NCBI RefSeq assembly: GCF_000292525.1
Contig: NZ_AEYF01000044.1
Span: forward strand, 558,001-622,000
From: Rhizobium sp. CCGE 510
GTDB lineage: Bacteria > Pseudomonadota > Alphaproteobacteria > Rhizobiales > Rhizobiaceae
Direction of reading: 5' to 3'
DNA: 64,000 nucleotides
Made by a program: the position numbers and the translations under genes. Shown piece by piece: positions 54,399 through 62,936 of the stretch. The notes beneath the pieces were generated by a model. It was not told the DNA's origin. It did not search any database and saw nothing but the letters and a program-made list of their open reading frames with translations. Within the stretch, counting starts at the first letter, position 1. Each line of letters starts with the position of its first letter.

Positions 54399-55481
54399 TC
54401 AAGCGCTGAGGCCGCCGAACAGTGTCGGCATGTCGAGCGGGCGGAAGCCGTAATGCGTCATCCAGCGGACGTCGGCGTTGAAGAAGTCGCGCAGGTCGGG
54501 CATGCCGTATTTCAGCATGGCGATGCGGTCGAGGCCCATGCCCCAGGCAAAACCCTGATACTCGTCCGGATCGAGCCCGCCGTAACGCAGCACGTTCGGA
54601 TGGACCATGCCGCAGCCGAGGATCTCCATCCAGTCGGTGCCTTCGCCGAACTTGACGATCGGGCCGGAACGGTCGCACTGGATGTCGACCTCGAAAGAGG
54701 GCTCGGTGAAGGGAAAGAAGGACGGGCGGAAACGCATGGTCACGCTGTCGACCTCGAAGAAGGTCTTGCAGAATTCCTCGAGCACCCAGCGAATGTTGGC
54801 GACATTGGCCTTCTTGTCGATGACCAGGCCCTCGACCTGATGAAACATCGGCGAATGCGTGGCGTCGCTGTCCTGGCGGTAGGTCTTGCCGGGAATGATG
54901 ATGCGGATCGGCGGCTTCTGCGCCTCCATGGTGCGCACCTGCACCGGCGAGGTATGGGTGCGCAGCACCTTGCGCTCACCATTCTCGTCCGGATGGAAGA
55001 AGAAAGTGTCGTGCATCTCGCGGGCCGGATGGCCTTCGGGGAAATTCAGCGCGGTGAAATTGTAGTAGTCGGTCTCGATGTCCGGACCTTCGGCGATCGA
55101 GAAGCCCATGTCGGCGAAGATCGCGGTGATCTCGTCGACGATCTGGCTGATCGGATGGATGCGGCCGCGCTCGGCAGGCGAAGAGCGCACCGGCAGGCTG
55201 ACATCGACCGTCTCGGCTTTCAGCCGCGCATTGATCGCCTCTTGGCGGAGCGTCGTTTTGCGGGCGGCGAGCGCCTCGGTCACCGCATTCTTCAGAACGT
55301 TGATCGCAGCGCCCTTGGTCTGGCGCTCCTCCGGCGTCATGGCGCCGAGCGTCTTCAACAGTTCGGAGACGGAGCCCTTCTTGCCGAGGGCGGAAACGCG
55401 CACGGCCTCGAGGGCCGCCTCGTCATTGGCGGCGGCGATTTCGGCGAGCAGCGAGGCGTTGAGCTGGTCGATATCTGACAT
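54399..55481 (-). CDS. pheS: Phenylalanine-tRNA ligase alpha subunit
   Basis: 360 residues from the ATG at 55481; two codons further up is a GTG. The N-terminal coiled-coil is followed by the class II motifs: HPISQIVDEITAIFADMGF, DTFFFHPD, TSPVQVRTMEAQKPPIRIIIPGKTYRQDSDATHSPMFHQVEGL (motif 2) and GFAWGMGLDRIAMLKYGMPDLR (motif 3). It aminoacylates tRNA-Phe with PheT. Confidence 0.98.
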   Translation of the reverse strand: MSDIDQLNASLLAEIAAANDEAALEAVRVSALGKKGSVSELLKTLGAMTPEERQTKGAAINVLKNAVTEALAARKTTLRQEAINARLKAETVDVSLPVRSSPAERGRIHPISQIVDEITAIFADMGFSIAEGPDIETDYYNFTALNFPEGHPAREMHDTFFFHPDENGERKVLRTHTSPVQVRTMEAQKPPIRIIIPGKTYRQDSDATHSPMFHQVEGLVIDKKANVANIRWVLEEFCKTFFEVDSVTMRFRPSFFPFTEPSFEVDIQCDRSGPIVKFGEGTDWMEILGCGMVHPNVLRYGGLDPDEYQGFAWGMGLDRIAMLKYGMPDLRDFFNADVRWMTHYGFRPLDMPTLFGGLSA

Positions 55482-55562
55482 TGTCACTTCTTTCCGTCCA
55501 GTATCAGGCGGGCGATCGGGAGGCAGGCGGCGCCGGCCGGCGCAAGGAATATAAAGAAAGAA

Positions 55563-55594
55563 AAACCCGCGCTAGCCCAAACCAGCGCGGGTTT
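55563..55594 (-). terminator. Rho-independent terminator of the rpmI-rplT unit
   Basis: AAACCCGCGCT / AGCGCGGGTTT perfect stem, 10-base loop; on the minus strand it is followed by TTCTTTCTTTATATT. It lies between rplT and pheS, so the ribosomal pair and pheST are separate transcripts. Confidence 0.88.
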
Positions 55595-55630
55595 CCCAAA
55601 ATCAAAAATTCAAAGCTTGGGAAGCGCTGG

Positions 55631-56035
55631 TTACTTGACCGCGCCTTCAAACTCGTTGGTCGTGCCGGCTTCCTTGAGGTACTCAAGAGCCTTTTTGGCA
55701 GCGTTGACCAGCGCGCCGAATGCTTCCGGCTCGTGGATCGCCATATCGGAGAGAACCTTGCGGTCGACTTCGATGCCAGCCTTGGTCAGGCCGTCGATGA
55801 AGCGGCCATAGGTCAGGCCGAATTCGCGGACAGCGGCGTTGATGCGCTGGATCCAGAGCGCACGGAAGTTGCGCTTGTTGACCTTGCGGTCGCGGTAAGC
55901 GTACTGCTTCGAACGATCGACAGCAGCCTTGGCAGTCCGGATGGTATTCTTGCGACGGCCGTAAAAGCCCTTTGCGGCCTTCAGAACCTTCTTATGCTTG
56001 GCGTGCGAGGTAACGCCTCTTTTTACACGTGCCAT
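55631..56035 (-). CDS. rplT: 50S ribosomal protein L20
   Basis: 134 residues, standard for alphaproteobacterial L20: ARVKRGVTSHAKHKKVLKAAKGFYGRRKNTIRTAK, DRKVNKRNFRALWIQRINAA and VLSDMAIHEPEAFGALV. It binds 23S rRNA early in assembly. It follows rpmI by 38 bases. Confidence 0.98.
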   Translation of the reverse strand: MARVKRGVTSHAKHKKVLKAAKGFYGRRKNTIRTAKAAVDRSKQYAYRDRKVNKRNFRALWIQRINAAVREFGLTYGRFIDGLTKAGIEVDRKVLSDMAIHEPEAFGALVNAAKKALEYLKEAGTTNEFEGAVK

Positions 56036-56073
56036 TTCATGATCTCCTTAAATCTAGCGTTCGCGGACGAGTC

Positions 56074-56277
56074 TCAGAGACCGTTCGGCAGGTAATTCTT
56101 GATAACCTTGCGGCCATCCGGTTCTGCGAGAACCATGGTGCCACGTGCATCGCGAATGAACTTGTTGGAACGCTTGATCATGCCATGGCGCTTGCCGGCG
56201 GCGGCAGCCTTGACCTTGCCGGTTGCGGTGATCTTGAACCGCTTCTTGGCAGAGGACTTCGTCTTCATCTTGGGCAT
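56074..56277 (-). CDS. rpmI: 50S ribosomal protein L35
   Basis: 67 residues: MPKMKTKSSAKKRFKITATG..., ending in KNYLPNGL. The frame continues upstream, but the ATG at 56277 is the family start and has AAGGAG before it. It is co-transcribed with rplT. Confidence 0.97.
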   Translation of the reverse strand: MPKMKTKSSAKKRFKITATGKVKAAAAGKRHGMIKRSNKFIRDARGTMVLAEPDGRKVIKNYLPNGL

Positions 56278-56600
56278 TTTGCTACTCCTTCTGTCCTCCC
56301 TGCGCGCTTTATCAAAAAAGCCCTTCTCGCGAAGTCCGGTTCTCCGGCCGTCGCAACAAGGTGCGGGAGCGTTTGTTGTTGATCTGCGGCTTCGGTGACG
56401 AACCGTTCCGCAAGCATTCGAAACTGCCACGGCATGCCCTGCCGGTCAGTTCGGACGCGCGCTTATAACCGCAGCGTCCTGAAAGTGCAACGGGGCGGCG
56501 GCGGAATCTTCGCGCATCCAGTACAAGGCCGGAATCATCATGGCCGAAAGCACAAAAGCCGCCCTTGCGGACGGCCTTGGGGCGAAAAAGTGCATGGCGC
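56278..56600. other. Gap between infC and rpmI, with a terminator
   Basis: About 320 bases with no gene. The infC-side end carries a terminator (56553-56577). The rest should hold the rpmI promoter and leader. I see no clear L20-binding leader structure by eye. Confidence 0.5.
56553..56577 (-). terminator. Rho-independent terminator after infC
   Basis: On the minus strand GCCGTCC-GCAA-GGGCGGC (one G-U pair, GCAA tetraloop) is followed by TTTTGTG. It lies 26 bases after the infC stop, separating infC from rpmI-rplT. Confidence 0.8.
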
Positions 56601-57137
56601 TTACTTCGGCGCCAGCACCATCATCATCTGGCGGCCTTCGAGCTTGGGTTCGGCTTCGACCTTGGCGAACTCGATCGTATCAGCCTTGACCTGCTGCAGA
56701 AGCTTCATGCCGAGTTCTTGGTGGGCCATTTCACGGCCGCGGAACTTCAGCGTCACCTTGACCTTGTCGCCTTCGTCGAAGAAGCGACCCATCGCCTTCA
56801 TCTTCACCTCATAGTCATGGGTGTCGATGTTCGGGCGCATCTTGATTTCTTTGACTTCGACGATCTTCTGCTTCTTGCGCGCCTCGGCAGCCTTCTTCTG
56901 GTTGGCATATTTCAGCTTGCCCAGATCGAGGATCTTGCACACAGGCGGTTCGACATTGGGGGAAATTTCGACGAGATCGAGGCCGGCTTCCTCAGCCATT
57001 TTCAAGGCCTGGTCGGTAGGCACGACGCCCATATTCTCGCCGTCAGCCCCGATCAACTGAACTTTGGGAATGCGGATTTCACGGTTCGAGCGCGGTCCGT
57101 CCTTCACGGGCGCGTCGGTTTTAAAAGGTCTGCGAAT
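56601..57137 (-). CDS. infC: Translation initiation factor IF-3
   Basis: 178 residues starting at an ATT codon (57137), with GAGGAG 9 bases upstream. Upstream codons in frame run past the ribosome site and so are not coding. Protein: RRPFKTDAPVKDGPRSNREI, then VQLIGADGENMGVVPTDQAL, LDLVEISPNVEPPVCKI, DYEVKMKAMGRFFDEGDKVKVTLKFRGREM. The rare ATT start allows IF-3 to limit its own translation, as known for infC in many bacteria. Confidence 0.95.
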   Translation of the reverse strand: MRRPFKTDAPVKDGPRSNREIRIPKVQLIGADGENMGVVPTDQALKMAEEAGLDLVEISPNVEPPVCKILDLGKLKYANQKKAAEARKKQKIVEVKEIKMRPNIDTHDYEVKMKAMGRFFDEGDKVKVTLKFRGREMAHQELGMKLLQQVKADTIEFAKVEAEPKLEGRQMMMVLAPK

Positions 57138-57316
57138 GGTCGTATTCTCCTCGCGTTGTTTTCGGAACGTTGCAGCCTCGCGCTCCCATATCAGGGTGCA
57201 CAAACGTGTCGCGTCATCGCTGCAACGGAGTCAATATCATCCTTTAGCGGAAAAATCACCCGCTGTCAGCCTGCCAAGAATCTGTTTTATAGGCCAAAAT
57301 AACAGGAGTTTTGCCG

Positions 57317-58156
57317 ATGTTCGATCAGATGCCCAATGCCCAGCCGCAGTTCCTGACGGTCGGCGCGGGAGAGGCCGCGCGCGAGATCGCCATGCTGGTG
57401 CGCCCGGCAGAGGCCGGCAATGGCGCCCCGGCGCTCGTCTGGCTGTCCGGCTATCGCTCCGACATGAGCGGCACCAAGGCGGTGGAACTCGACGGGCTGG
57501 CTGCGGAACTCGGGCTCGCCTGCATCCGTCTCGATTATTCCGGCCACGGACTTTCCGGCGGAAGCTTCAGCGACGGCACGATCTCACGCTGGCTGGAGGA
57601 GGCGCTTGCCGTCATCCGCCACGTTGCCCCCGAGCGGGTGATCCTCGTCGGCTCGTCGATGGGCGGTTGGATCGCGCTCCGGCTGGCGCAGGAACTTGCG
57701 CGGCAGGACGGCCCGAAGCTCGAAGGGCCAAAACTCGAAGGAATGGTGCTGATTGCGCCGGCACCCGATTTCACCTCGGAGCTGATCGAGCCGAACCTCA
57801 AGGCCAAGGAGCGCAAGTCGCTTGCCGAGCGCGGCTATTTCGAAGAGCGTTCGCAATATAGCCCTGAGCCGAACATCTATACCCGGGCACTGATCGAGGA
57901 CGGGCGCGAAAACCGGGTGCTCGACGGCATCATCGAAACGGGCTGCCCGGTGCATATCCTCCAGGGCATGAAAGACGCCGACGTGCCGCATGCGCATGCA
58001 ATGAAACTGGTCGAACATCTTCCCGCCGACGACGTGGTGCTGACCTTCATCCGCGACGGCGACCACCGGCTTTCGCGGCCGAGCGATATCGCCCTTCTCC
58101 TTGGTGCCGTCAGAGGTATCATCCGTTCATCGACAAATGTGCAGATGCCGGTTTGA
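57317..58156 (+). CDS. Alpha/beta hydrolase
   Basis: 279 residues from the ATG at 57317 with AGGAG upstream. Catalytic features: LVWLSGYRSDMSGTK (oxyanion region), LDYSGHGLSGG, nucleophile Ser in VILVGSSMGGWIAL, an acid in VHILQGMKDADVPH and His in IRDGDHRLSR. It resembles palmitoyl-esterase-like alpha/beta hydrolases; substrate unknown. Confidence 0.92.
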   Translation: MFDQMPNAQPQFLTVGAGEAAREIAMLVRPAEAGNGAPALVWLSGYRSDMSGTKAVELDGLAAELGLACIRLDYSGHGLSGGSFSDGTISRWLEEALAVIRHVAPERVILVGSSMGGWIALRLAQELARQDGPKLEGPKLEGMVLIAPAPDFTSELIEPNLKAKERKSLAERGYFEERSQYSPEPNIYTRALIEDGRENRVLDGIIETGCPVHILQGMKDADVPHAHAMKLVEHLPADDVVLTFIRDGDHRLSRPSDIALLLGAVRGIIRSSTNVQMPV

Positions 58157-58274
58157 ACGGCACCGGCCGATCAATCCCCCCGAAATCAGTCTCCGACCCG
58201 TTGCATTTTAACCATGTCGGCGGGTCGCAAGGTGCTCCCAAGAAGTAACGATTGACTCTTCTCGGCCCTCTCCA

Positions 58275-58289
58275 TTAACACTTTGTTAA
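58275..58289. promoter_or_regulatory. CtrA-type box
   Basis: TTAA-CACTTTG-TTAA, exact full CtrA consensus (TTAA-N7-TTAA), 33 bases before the GTG start of the transglutaminase-like protease gene. A further TTAACCAT is at 58208-58215. Cell-cycle control is inferred. Confidence 0.55.
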
Positions 58290-58321
58290 TAAATAAGGGG
58301 CGATGCAAGGAAAGAGCGGGC

Positions 58322-58921
58322 GTGCGGATCAAGGGTATCTTTGTGGCCATGATGGCCATGTTTGCGATGGCGACGGCCGCCATACCGGCCCCCAGCAGAA
58401 ATGCTTCCATGGTGACAGGCAATGCCACCTCTCAGCCGATCGGCCACTATGATTTCTGTCAGATCCACCGCAGTGAATGCGGTGCAAACCGCAATTCTGG
58501 CCCGGTCGAGATGACACCGGCAAAGTGGTCGCTGGTGCGTGCGGTTAACGCCACGGTCAACCGCACGATCACGCCGATGACCGACAAGGAAATCTACGGC
58601 AAGGATGAGGTCTGGGCCTATCCGACCACTGCCGGCGACTGCGAGGATTTCGCGCTCCTGAAGCGCCGCATGCTGATCCAGCGTGGCTTTTCGGCTGCCG
58701 ATCTGCTGATGACCGTCGTGCGCAAACCGGATGGTGAAGGCCATGCCGTGCTGACGTTGCGCACCGCCGAGGGCGATTTCGTGCTCGACAACCTCGCCGC
58801 CGACGTCAAGCCGTGGTTTGGAACGCCCTATTCCTTCGTCAAGCGCCAGTCGAGCTACAATGCTGGCCGCTGGGTCACCATCGAGAACGGCCGCGACGTT
58901 CTGGTCGGCGCGCTGCGGTAA
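58322..58921 (+). CDS. Transglutaminase-like cysteine proteinase (BTLCP, DUF920 type), exported
   Basis: 199 residues from the GTG at 58322 with AAGGAAAGAG upstream. Signal peptide region GIFVAMMAMFAMATAAIPAP. Catalytic Cys in TAGDCEDFALLKRRML, His in GHAVLTLRT, Asp in VLDNLAADV. The LapG-like family acts in the periplasm. A CtrA-type site precedes the gene and a strong terminator follows. Confidence 0.92.
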   Translation: MRIKGIFVAMMAMFAMATAAIPAPSRNASMVTGNATSQPIGHYDFCQIHRSECGANRNSGPVEMTPAKWSLVRAVNATVNRTITPMTDKEIYGKDEVWAYPTTAGDCEDFALLKRRMLIQRGFSAADLLMTVVRKPDGEGHAVLTLRTAEGDFVLDNLAADVKPWFGTPYSFVKRQSSYNAGRWVTIENGRDVLVGALR

Positions 58922-58943
58922 GGGTGCAATAGAGAGTATGGAG

Positions 58944-58967
58944 AGGCCGGCGATTTGCCGGCCTTTT
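58944..58967 (+). terminator. Rho-independent terminator after the BTLCP gene
   Basis: AGGCCGGC-GATTT-GCCGGCCT stem directly followed by TTTGCTTTTT; 23 bases after the stop codon. Confidence 0.9.
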
Positions 58968-59067
58968 GCTTTTTGGGTCTCTCCGCTCGCACCAGGTCAA
59001 TTTTTGGAGGAGAGGTGTCCCACTTACTTGCCTTTCGCTGCGCTCAAGGCGTTCGTCGCTATCGCTC

Positions 59068-59237
59068 CTCACCCCCCTCATCTGCCCTGGCGGGCATCTT
59101 CTCCCCGCTGGGGAGAAGCGGGAGCAAGACGTACGGTGGTCGTTCCGATAGCAAAGGTCTCAAGGGGAGCGAGGCGCTGCCACGACTCCGCTTCTCCCCA
59201 GCGGGGAGAAGATGCCGGCAGGCAGATGAGGGGGTGA
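59068..59237. repeat. Large inverted repeat (CTCACCCCCCTCATCTGCC arms), family C
   Basis: Left arm 59068-59120 and right arm 59189-59237 are reverse complements over about 49 bases (CTCACCCC...TTCTCCCCGC and GCGGGGAGAA...GGGGTGAG) with a 68-base spacer. The 430-base gap between the BTLCP terminator and mbfA otherwise holds no gene. A related element with shorter arms is at 62194-62333. Confidence 0.85.
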
Positions 59238-59397
59238 GCGGCGAAGTCGCGAATGCACGGAGCGCAAGCGAAGGGCATGGAGCGCTTTTGATGCCGAGTA
59301 TGACGCACCGTCTCCCGGCCCTTCGCTTCAAGCTCAGGGCGTTCGTCGCTGCAATCGATTCACTGGATCGATTGCTCGGGCTGCGCCCGACCGCTCC

Positions 59398-60381
59398 TCA
59401 CCCATTCCCAATCAGGATCCCCGCACCGAGCACCAGGCCGCCGCCGAGCACCACCTGGAAGGCGGCGCGTAGGAAGGGTGTTTCCATGTAGCGGTTCTGG
59501 ATGAAGGCGATGGCCCAGAGTTCGAAGAAGACGACGATCGCCGCGGTGATCGTTGCCGTCCAAAAATGCGGAATCAGATAGGGCAGCGCGTGGCCGAGGC
59601 CGCCGAGCGCCGTCATGATGCCGCAGGCAAGGCCGCGCTTGACCGGTGAGCCTCTGCCGGAGATCTTGCCGTCGTCGTGGGCGGCCTCGGTGAAGCCCAT
59701 CGAGATGCCGGCGCCGACGGAAGCCGAAAGGCCGACAAGGAAGGTCTGCCAGGTATCCTGCGTGGCGAAGGCGGCGGCGAAGATCGGCGCCAGCGTCGAG
59801 ACCGAGCCATCCATCAGCCCGGCAAGACCCGGCTGGACATAGGTCAGCACGAACTGCCGATGCACCGTCGCGTTCTCGTCATGCTTGACGTCTTCGGGCG
59901 TATGTTTGTCGCCCAGCATGCGGGCGATGTCCTCATGCCCCTGTTCGGCGAGGGCGAGATCACCGAGAAGCTCGCGCGTCGAGGCATCCGAGGTTCGCTT
60001 TGCCGCTTCGACATAGAAACGATAGGCCTGCTCCTCCATCGCCTCGGTTTCCCGCCGCATCGCATCGAGGGTAAGATTTGCCCTGAGCCAATCCGGCTTG
60101 CGTTCGTAGAAGCCCTCGACATGTTCGCGCCGGATCAGCGGAATGCGTTCGCCGAAACGCTGGCGATGGATTTCGAACAACGACTTGCGATGCGTGTCCT
60201 CGACCTCGGCCATATCCTCGAAGACTTTGGCGGAGGCCGGAAATTCGTTGCGCAATCGGTCGGCATAGGCGAGATAAATGCGGGCATCGTCTTCCTCGGA
60301 GGCGATCGCAAGCGCAAGAATCTCCTGCTCGGACAGCGATTCGAAAGATCGTTTCGAGGATCTGAAAAACCGCGCCAGCAT
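59398..60381 (-). CDS. mbfA: MbfA: ferritin-like/VIT1 family iron exporter
   Basis: 327 residues from the ATG at 60381; earlier in-frame codons overlap the ICE box. The N-terminal ferritin-like domain (1-165) has the metal ligands: SEEDDARIY (Glu29/30), VEDTH (Glu61, His64), ETEAMEEQ and EQGHE (Glu146, His149). The VIT1-like membrane domain follows (GLAGLMDGSVSTLAPIFAAAF and three to four helices, 185-325). In Agrobacterium and Bradyrhizobium, MbfA exports iron and is repressed by Irr. A perfect ICE box is 14 bases upstream. Confidence 0.93.
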   Translation of the reverse strand: MLARFFRSSKRSFESLSEQEILALAIASEEDDARIYLAYADRLRNEFPASAKVFEDMAEVEDTHRKSLFEIHRQRFGERIPLIRREHVEGFYERKPDWLRANLTLDAMRRETEAMEEQAYRFYVEAAKRTSDASTRELLGDLALAEQGHEDIARMLGDKHTPEDVKHDENATVHRQFVLTYVQPGLAGLMDGSVSTLAPIFAAAFATQDTWQTFLVGLSASVGAGISMGFTEAAHDDGKISGRGSPVKRGLACGIMTALGGLGHALPYLIPHFWTATITAAIVVFFELWAIAFIQNRYMETPFLRAAFQVVLGGGLVLGAGILIGNG

Positions 60382-60394
60382 GACTTTCTCCAAA

Positions 60395-60411
60395 TTTAGA
60401 ATTATTCTAAA
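60395..60411. promoter_or_regulatory. ICE box (Irr-binding site)
   Basis: TTTAGAATTATTCTAAA, perfect palindrome except for the central base, identical in form to the Irr consensus (TTTAGAA-N3-TTCTAAA). It sits between the mbfA start and the divergent truncated haemoglobin gene. Under low iron, Irr would repress mbfA. Confidence 0.88.
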
Positions 60412-60555
60412 TCTAAAGAACGAAGCAATGACGGTCAAGTGCCTAGGATTGGTGAGGCGAACCGGCTGACAGATTGCCGCAATCGGCACCGACGAGTTTG
60501 GCACGCGGCCATGAAGGCCTATATGAGGGCTGCTGCATCACGCAGCGCCGGGATT

Positions 60556-61026
60556 ATGATGGACAATGAGATTCAGGGACGCCCTGCCCATATTGCCGCG
60601 ATCCGCGAAAGGGCGGAGGCCGAAATGCGGGAAATGGGCGTCGACGCGGCCTTCATCGACAGGTTGGTCGAGACTTTCTACGCCCGCGTACTTGCGCATC
60701 CCGATCTCGGCCCGGTGTTCGACGCCAGGCTCTCTGGCCGTTGGCCAGAGCATATGGCGAAGATGAAGAGCTTCTGGTCGGCGGTCGCCTTCCGCAGCGG
60801 CGCCTATGGCGGCAAGCCGGTGCAGGCGCATACGGGCGTCCAGAACCTGACGCCTGATCTCTTTCCGAAGTGGCTGTCGTTGTTTGCCGCGACGCTCGAC
60901 GATATCGCCCCAACGCCGGAGGCCAAAGCCTGGTTCATGGCGACGGCGGAGCGGATCGCCAAAAGCCTGACTCTGTCGCTGTTCTACAATCCGGCGCTCG
61001 ACGATCCCCAGCGCAAACCGGTCTGA
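60556..61026 (+). CDS. Group III truncated haemoglobin
   Basis: 156 residues from the ATG at 60556; alternatives are 60511 and 60559. Globin pattern: FIDRLVETFYARVLAHPDLGPVFDARLSGRWPEHMAKMKSFWSAVAFRSGAYGGKPVQAHTGV, in which the proximal His and the Trp are as in group III, ending with ERIAKSLTLSLFYNP. Probably binds O2 or NO. It is divergent from mbfA with the ICE box between them. Confidence 0.9.
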   Translation: MMDNEIQGRPAHIAAIRERAEAEMREMGVDAAFIDRLVETFYARVLAHPDLGPVFDARLSGRWPEHMAKMKSFWSAVAFRSGAYGGKPVQAHTGVQNLTPDLFPKWLSLFAATLDDIAPTPEAKAWFMATAERIAKSLTLSLFYNPALDDPQRKPV

Positions 61027-61111
61027 TCTCAATTATAGAGACGGCATCACCGGAAAACCGCTGACACTTTTAGAGCGCTTCGGCTTTTCATGGAAACGCA
61101 GAACCGCTCTA

Positions 61112-61171
61112 CCTCTTGTTTTGACGCAATTCCGGACGGAAAAACCGCTTCGCACTTTTCCTGGAATTGCT
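61112..61171. repeat. Rhizobial intergenic palindromic repeat, family A copy 2
   Basis: Reverse complement reads AGCAATTCCAGGAAAAGTG ... GGAATTGCGTCAAAACAAG, the same ends as 2564-2640 but without the inner palindromic block. It directly follows the EamA stop codon. Confidence 0.75.
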
Positions 61172-62083
61172 CTAGCTCTTCGCCGCCGAGGCGGTGGCGC
61201 CGGCGCTGGCCGCCACCACCAGCGCCGTACCCAGTATCTGCAGCGCGGTCATTGGCTGAGCCAGGATCAGAAAACCGGCGAGCGCGCCGAGCGCCGGTTC
61301 GAGGCTCATCAGGATGCCGAAGGATGACGACGGCATGCGCCGCAGCGCCACCATCTCCAGCGCATAAGGCAAAAGCGGCACGAGGATGGCAAGGCCGAGA
61401 ACCTCCGCCAGTCCCTTCAACGTGAAGGCGCCGCCTGTCTCGGCAAGGCCGAAGGGGGTTGCGACGAGGCCGGCAACGATCAGCGACATCGAGAGGCCCT
61501 CCAGCCCCTTGAAGGCGGCGCCGACCTTCTTCGTCAGCAGGATGTAGACCGCCCATCCCACAGCAGAGCCGAGGGCGAAGAGGACACCAGGGAGATTGCC
61601 GACCCAGCCTTCGCCGTCATGGGCGAGGAAAAGGATGCCGGCCGCAGCGATCAACGGCCAGAGCAGGCGCCAGGTCAGGCCGTAGCCGAAGACGGCGACC
61701 GAGAGCGGCCCGAGGAAATCGATGGCGATCGCCAGGCCGAGCGGCAGCCGCTGGATCGCCGCGAAGAAACAGAGGGTCATGGCGGCGGTCGTCGTGCCGA
61801 GCAACAAGGTCGCCCGCCACTGGGCGCTGCTATAACGCAGGAGGGAAGGCCTGACGACAACGGCCAGGATGATCGCCGCGAAAGCAAGCCGCAGCCAGGT
61901 GGCGCCGGCAACGCCATAGGTGGCAATGGCTGAGGAAGACAGCGCCGCGCCGAACTGGATCGAAGACATCGACATCAGGCACATCGCAACCCCGGCCGCC
62001 AGCCCGCCCGAAGACGACGGCATGCCTGGCTGCGCAATCAAGGCTGCGCCGTCCATCCCGGTCTCGATATTCTTGATGTCCAT
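61172..62083 (-). CDS. EamA/RhtA-like DMT exporter
   Basis: 303 residues, 10 membrane segments in two EamA halves: VAMCLMSMSSIQFGAALS ... ATWLRLAFAAIILAVVVRP and ALGSAVGWAVYILLTKKVG ... LMSLEPALGALAGFLILAQPM. RhtA-like members export threonine or homoserine. Substrate is not visible here. Confidence 0.92.
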   Translation of the reverse strand: MDIKNIETGMDGAALIAQPGMPSSSGGLAAGVAMCLMSMSSIQFGAALSSSAIATYGVAGATWLRLAFAAIILAVVVRPSLLRYSSAQWRATLLLGTTTAAMTLCFFAAIQRLPLGLAIAIDFLGPLSVAVFGYGLTWRLLWPLIAAAGILFLAHDGEGWVGNLPGVLFALGSAVGWAVYILLTKKVGAAFKGLEGLSMSLIVAGLVATPFGLAETGGAFTLKGLAEVLGLAILVPLLPYALEMVALRRMPSSSFGILMSLEPALGALAGFLILAQPMTALQILGTALVVAASAGATASAAKS

Positions 62084-62193
62084 GTGGCTCCCGATCCTGC
62101 GGCGGTTCTACGCCGAAGACAGGGGAGAACCAAATTCAAACTTTTCATGCCGGGATCAAGAGCGCTGATGCGGCGCCAAGGAACGGCCGGCGA

Positions 62194-62333
62194 GCCCCTC
62201 ATCGCCTGCCGGCACCTTCTCCCCGCAGGCGGGGCGAAGGGGGATAGCCGCAACCTCTCCGTCCCTCTCGCGCCTCTCGCAGGGCACGTCCCCTCTCCCC
62301 GTTTTTAACGGGGAAAGGGCTAGGGTGAGGGGC
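62194..62333. repeat. Inverted repeat element related to family C
   Basis: Ends GCCCCTCA (62194) and TGAGGGGC (62333) are inverse; inside are CCTTCTCCCCGC and CGGGGAAAGGG. Shares the CTTCTCCCCGC motif and layout with 59068-59237. It fills the gap between EamA and recX. Confidence 0.65.
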
Positions 62334-62376
62334 AGCCATCGGCGCGAACCGGCCAAGCAAAAGCTCGCACGCGATA

Positions 62377-62928
62377 TCAGCGACGGCCGGAGAGGATCAC
62401 CTCCTCGGCGTCTTCGAAGCTCATCTCGAAGACTTTCCTGCCGATCTCGAAGCTGAAACCGTTGCGGGCGAAAGCGGAGAGCTCCTTGGCCTTTCGCTTG
62501 TCGTCGAGTTCGACCCGGCGGAAAGGACCGAAGGCGCGCTTGCGGGCAAATATCGCGGCGGCATAGAGGTCGTCAGCCCCCTCGAGTGCCGTCTCGACCT
62601 TGTCGCTGGAGACGCCCTTTGCGGTCAGTTTCTGAGCGATCGCACGCTTCGATTTGCCGCCGCGCACGGCAGAGCGCGTGCTGATTTCGGCAAAGGCGTT
62701 ATCGTCGAGCACTTTATTGTCATAGGCAAATTTGACGGCGAAATCGGCAACGGCCTTGAGTTGTGCCGCGCCGATATCCTCGAACTTCTCCTTGGCCTTG
62801 CGGGTGATGGCGTCAAAGAGCTGCTTTTCCGTCATCATCCGCCGCTCCAGGCGATAGATGGCGGAGTTGCGCGCCCAGCTCAGCATGCGTGGTGTCGGGA
62901 TATCGGACGGAACGGTCTCTTCGGTCAT
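62377..62928 (-). CDS. recX: RecX regulatory protein
   Basis: 183 residues of RecX three-helix repeats: MLSWARNSAIYRLERRMMTEKQLFDAITRKAKEKFE, DDNAFAEISTRSAVRGGKSKRAIAQKLTAKGVSSDKVE. RecX limits RecA filament growth. recA itself is not nearby. It starts 8 bases after the HDAC-like gene. Confidence 0.9.
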   Translation of the reverse strand: MTEETVPSDIPTPRMLSWARNSAIYRLERRMMTEKQLFDAITRKAKEKFEDIGAAQLKAVADFAVKFAYDNKVLDDNAFAEISTRSAVRGGKSKRAIAQKLTAKGVSSDKVETALEGADDLYAAAIFARKRAFGPFRRVELDDKRKAKELSAFARNGFSFEIGRKVFEMSFEDAEEVILSGRR

Positions 62929-62936
62929 CTCAGTGA

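Noticed and set aside
54246..55478. 410-codon plus-strand frame opposite pheS
   Set aside because: Same reason; pheS motifs 2 and 3 are clear on the minus strand.
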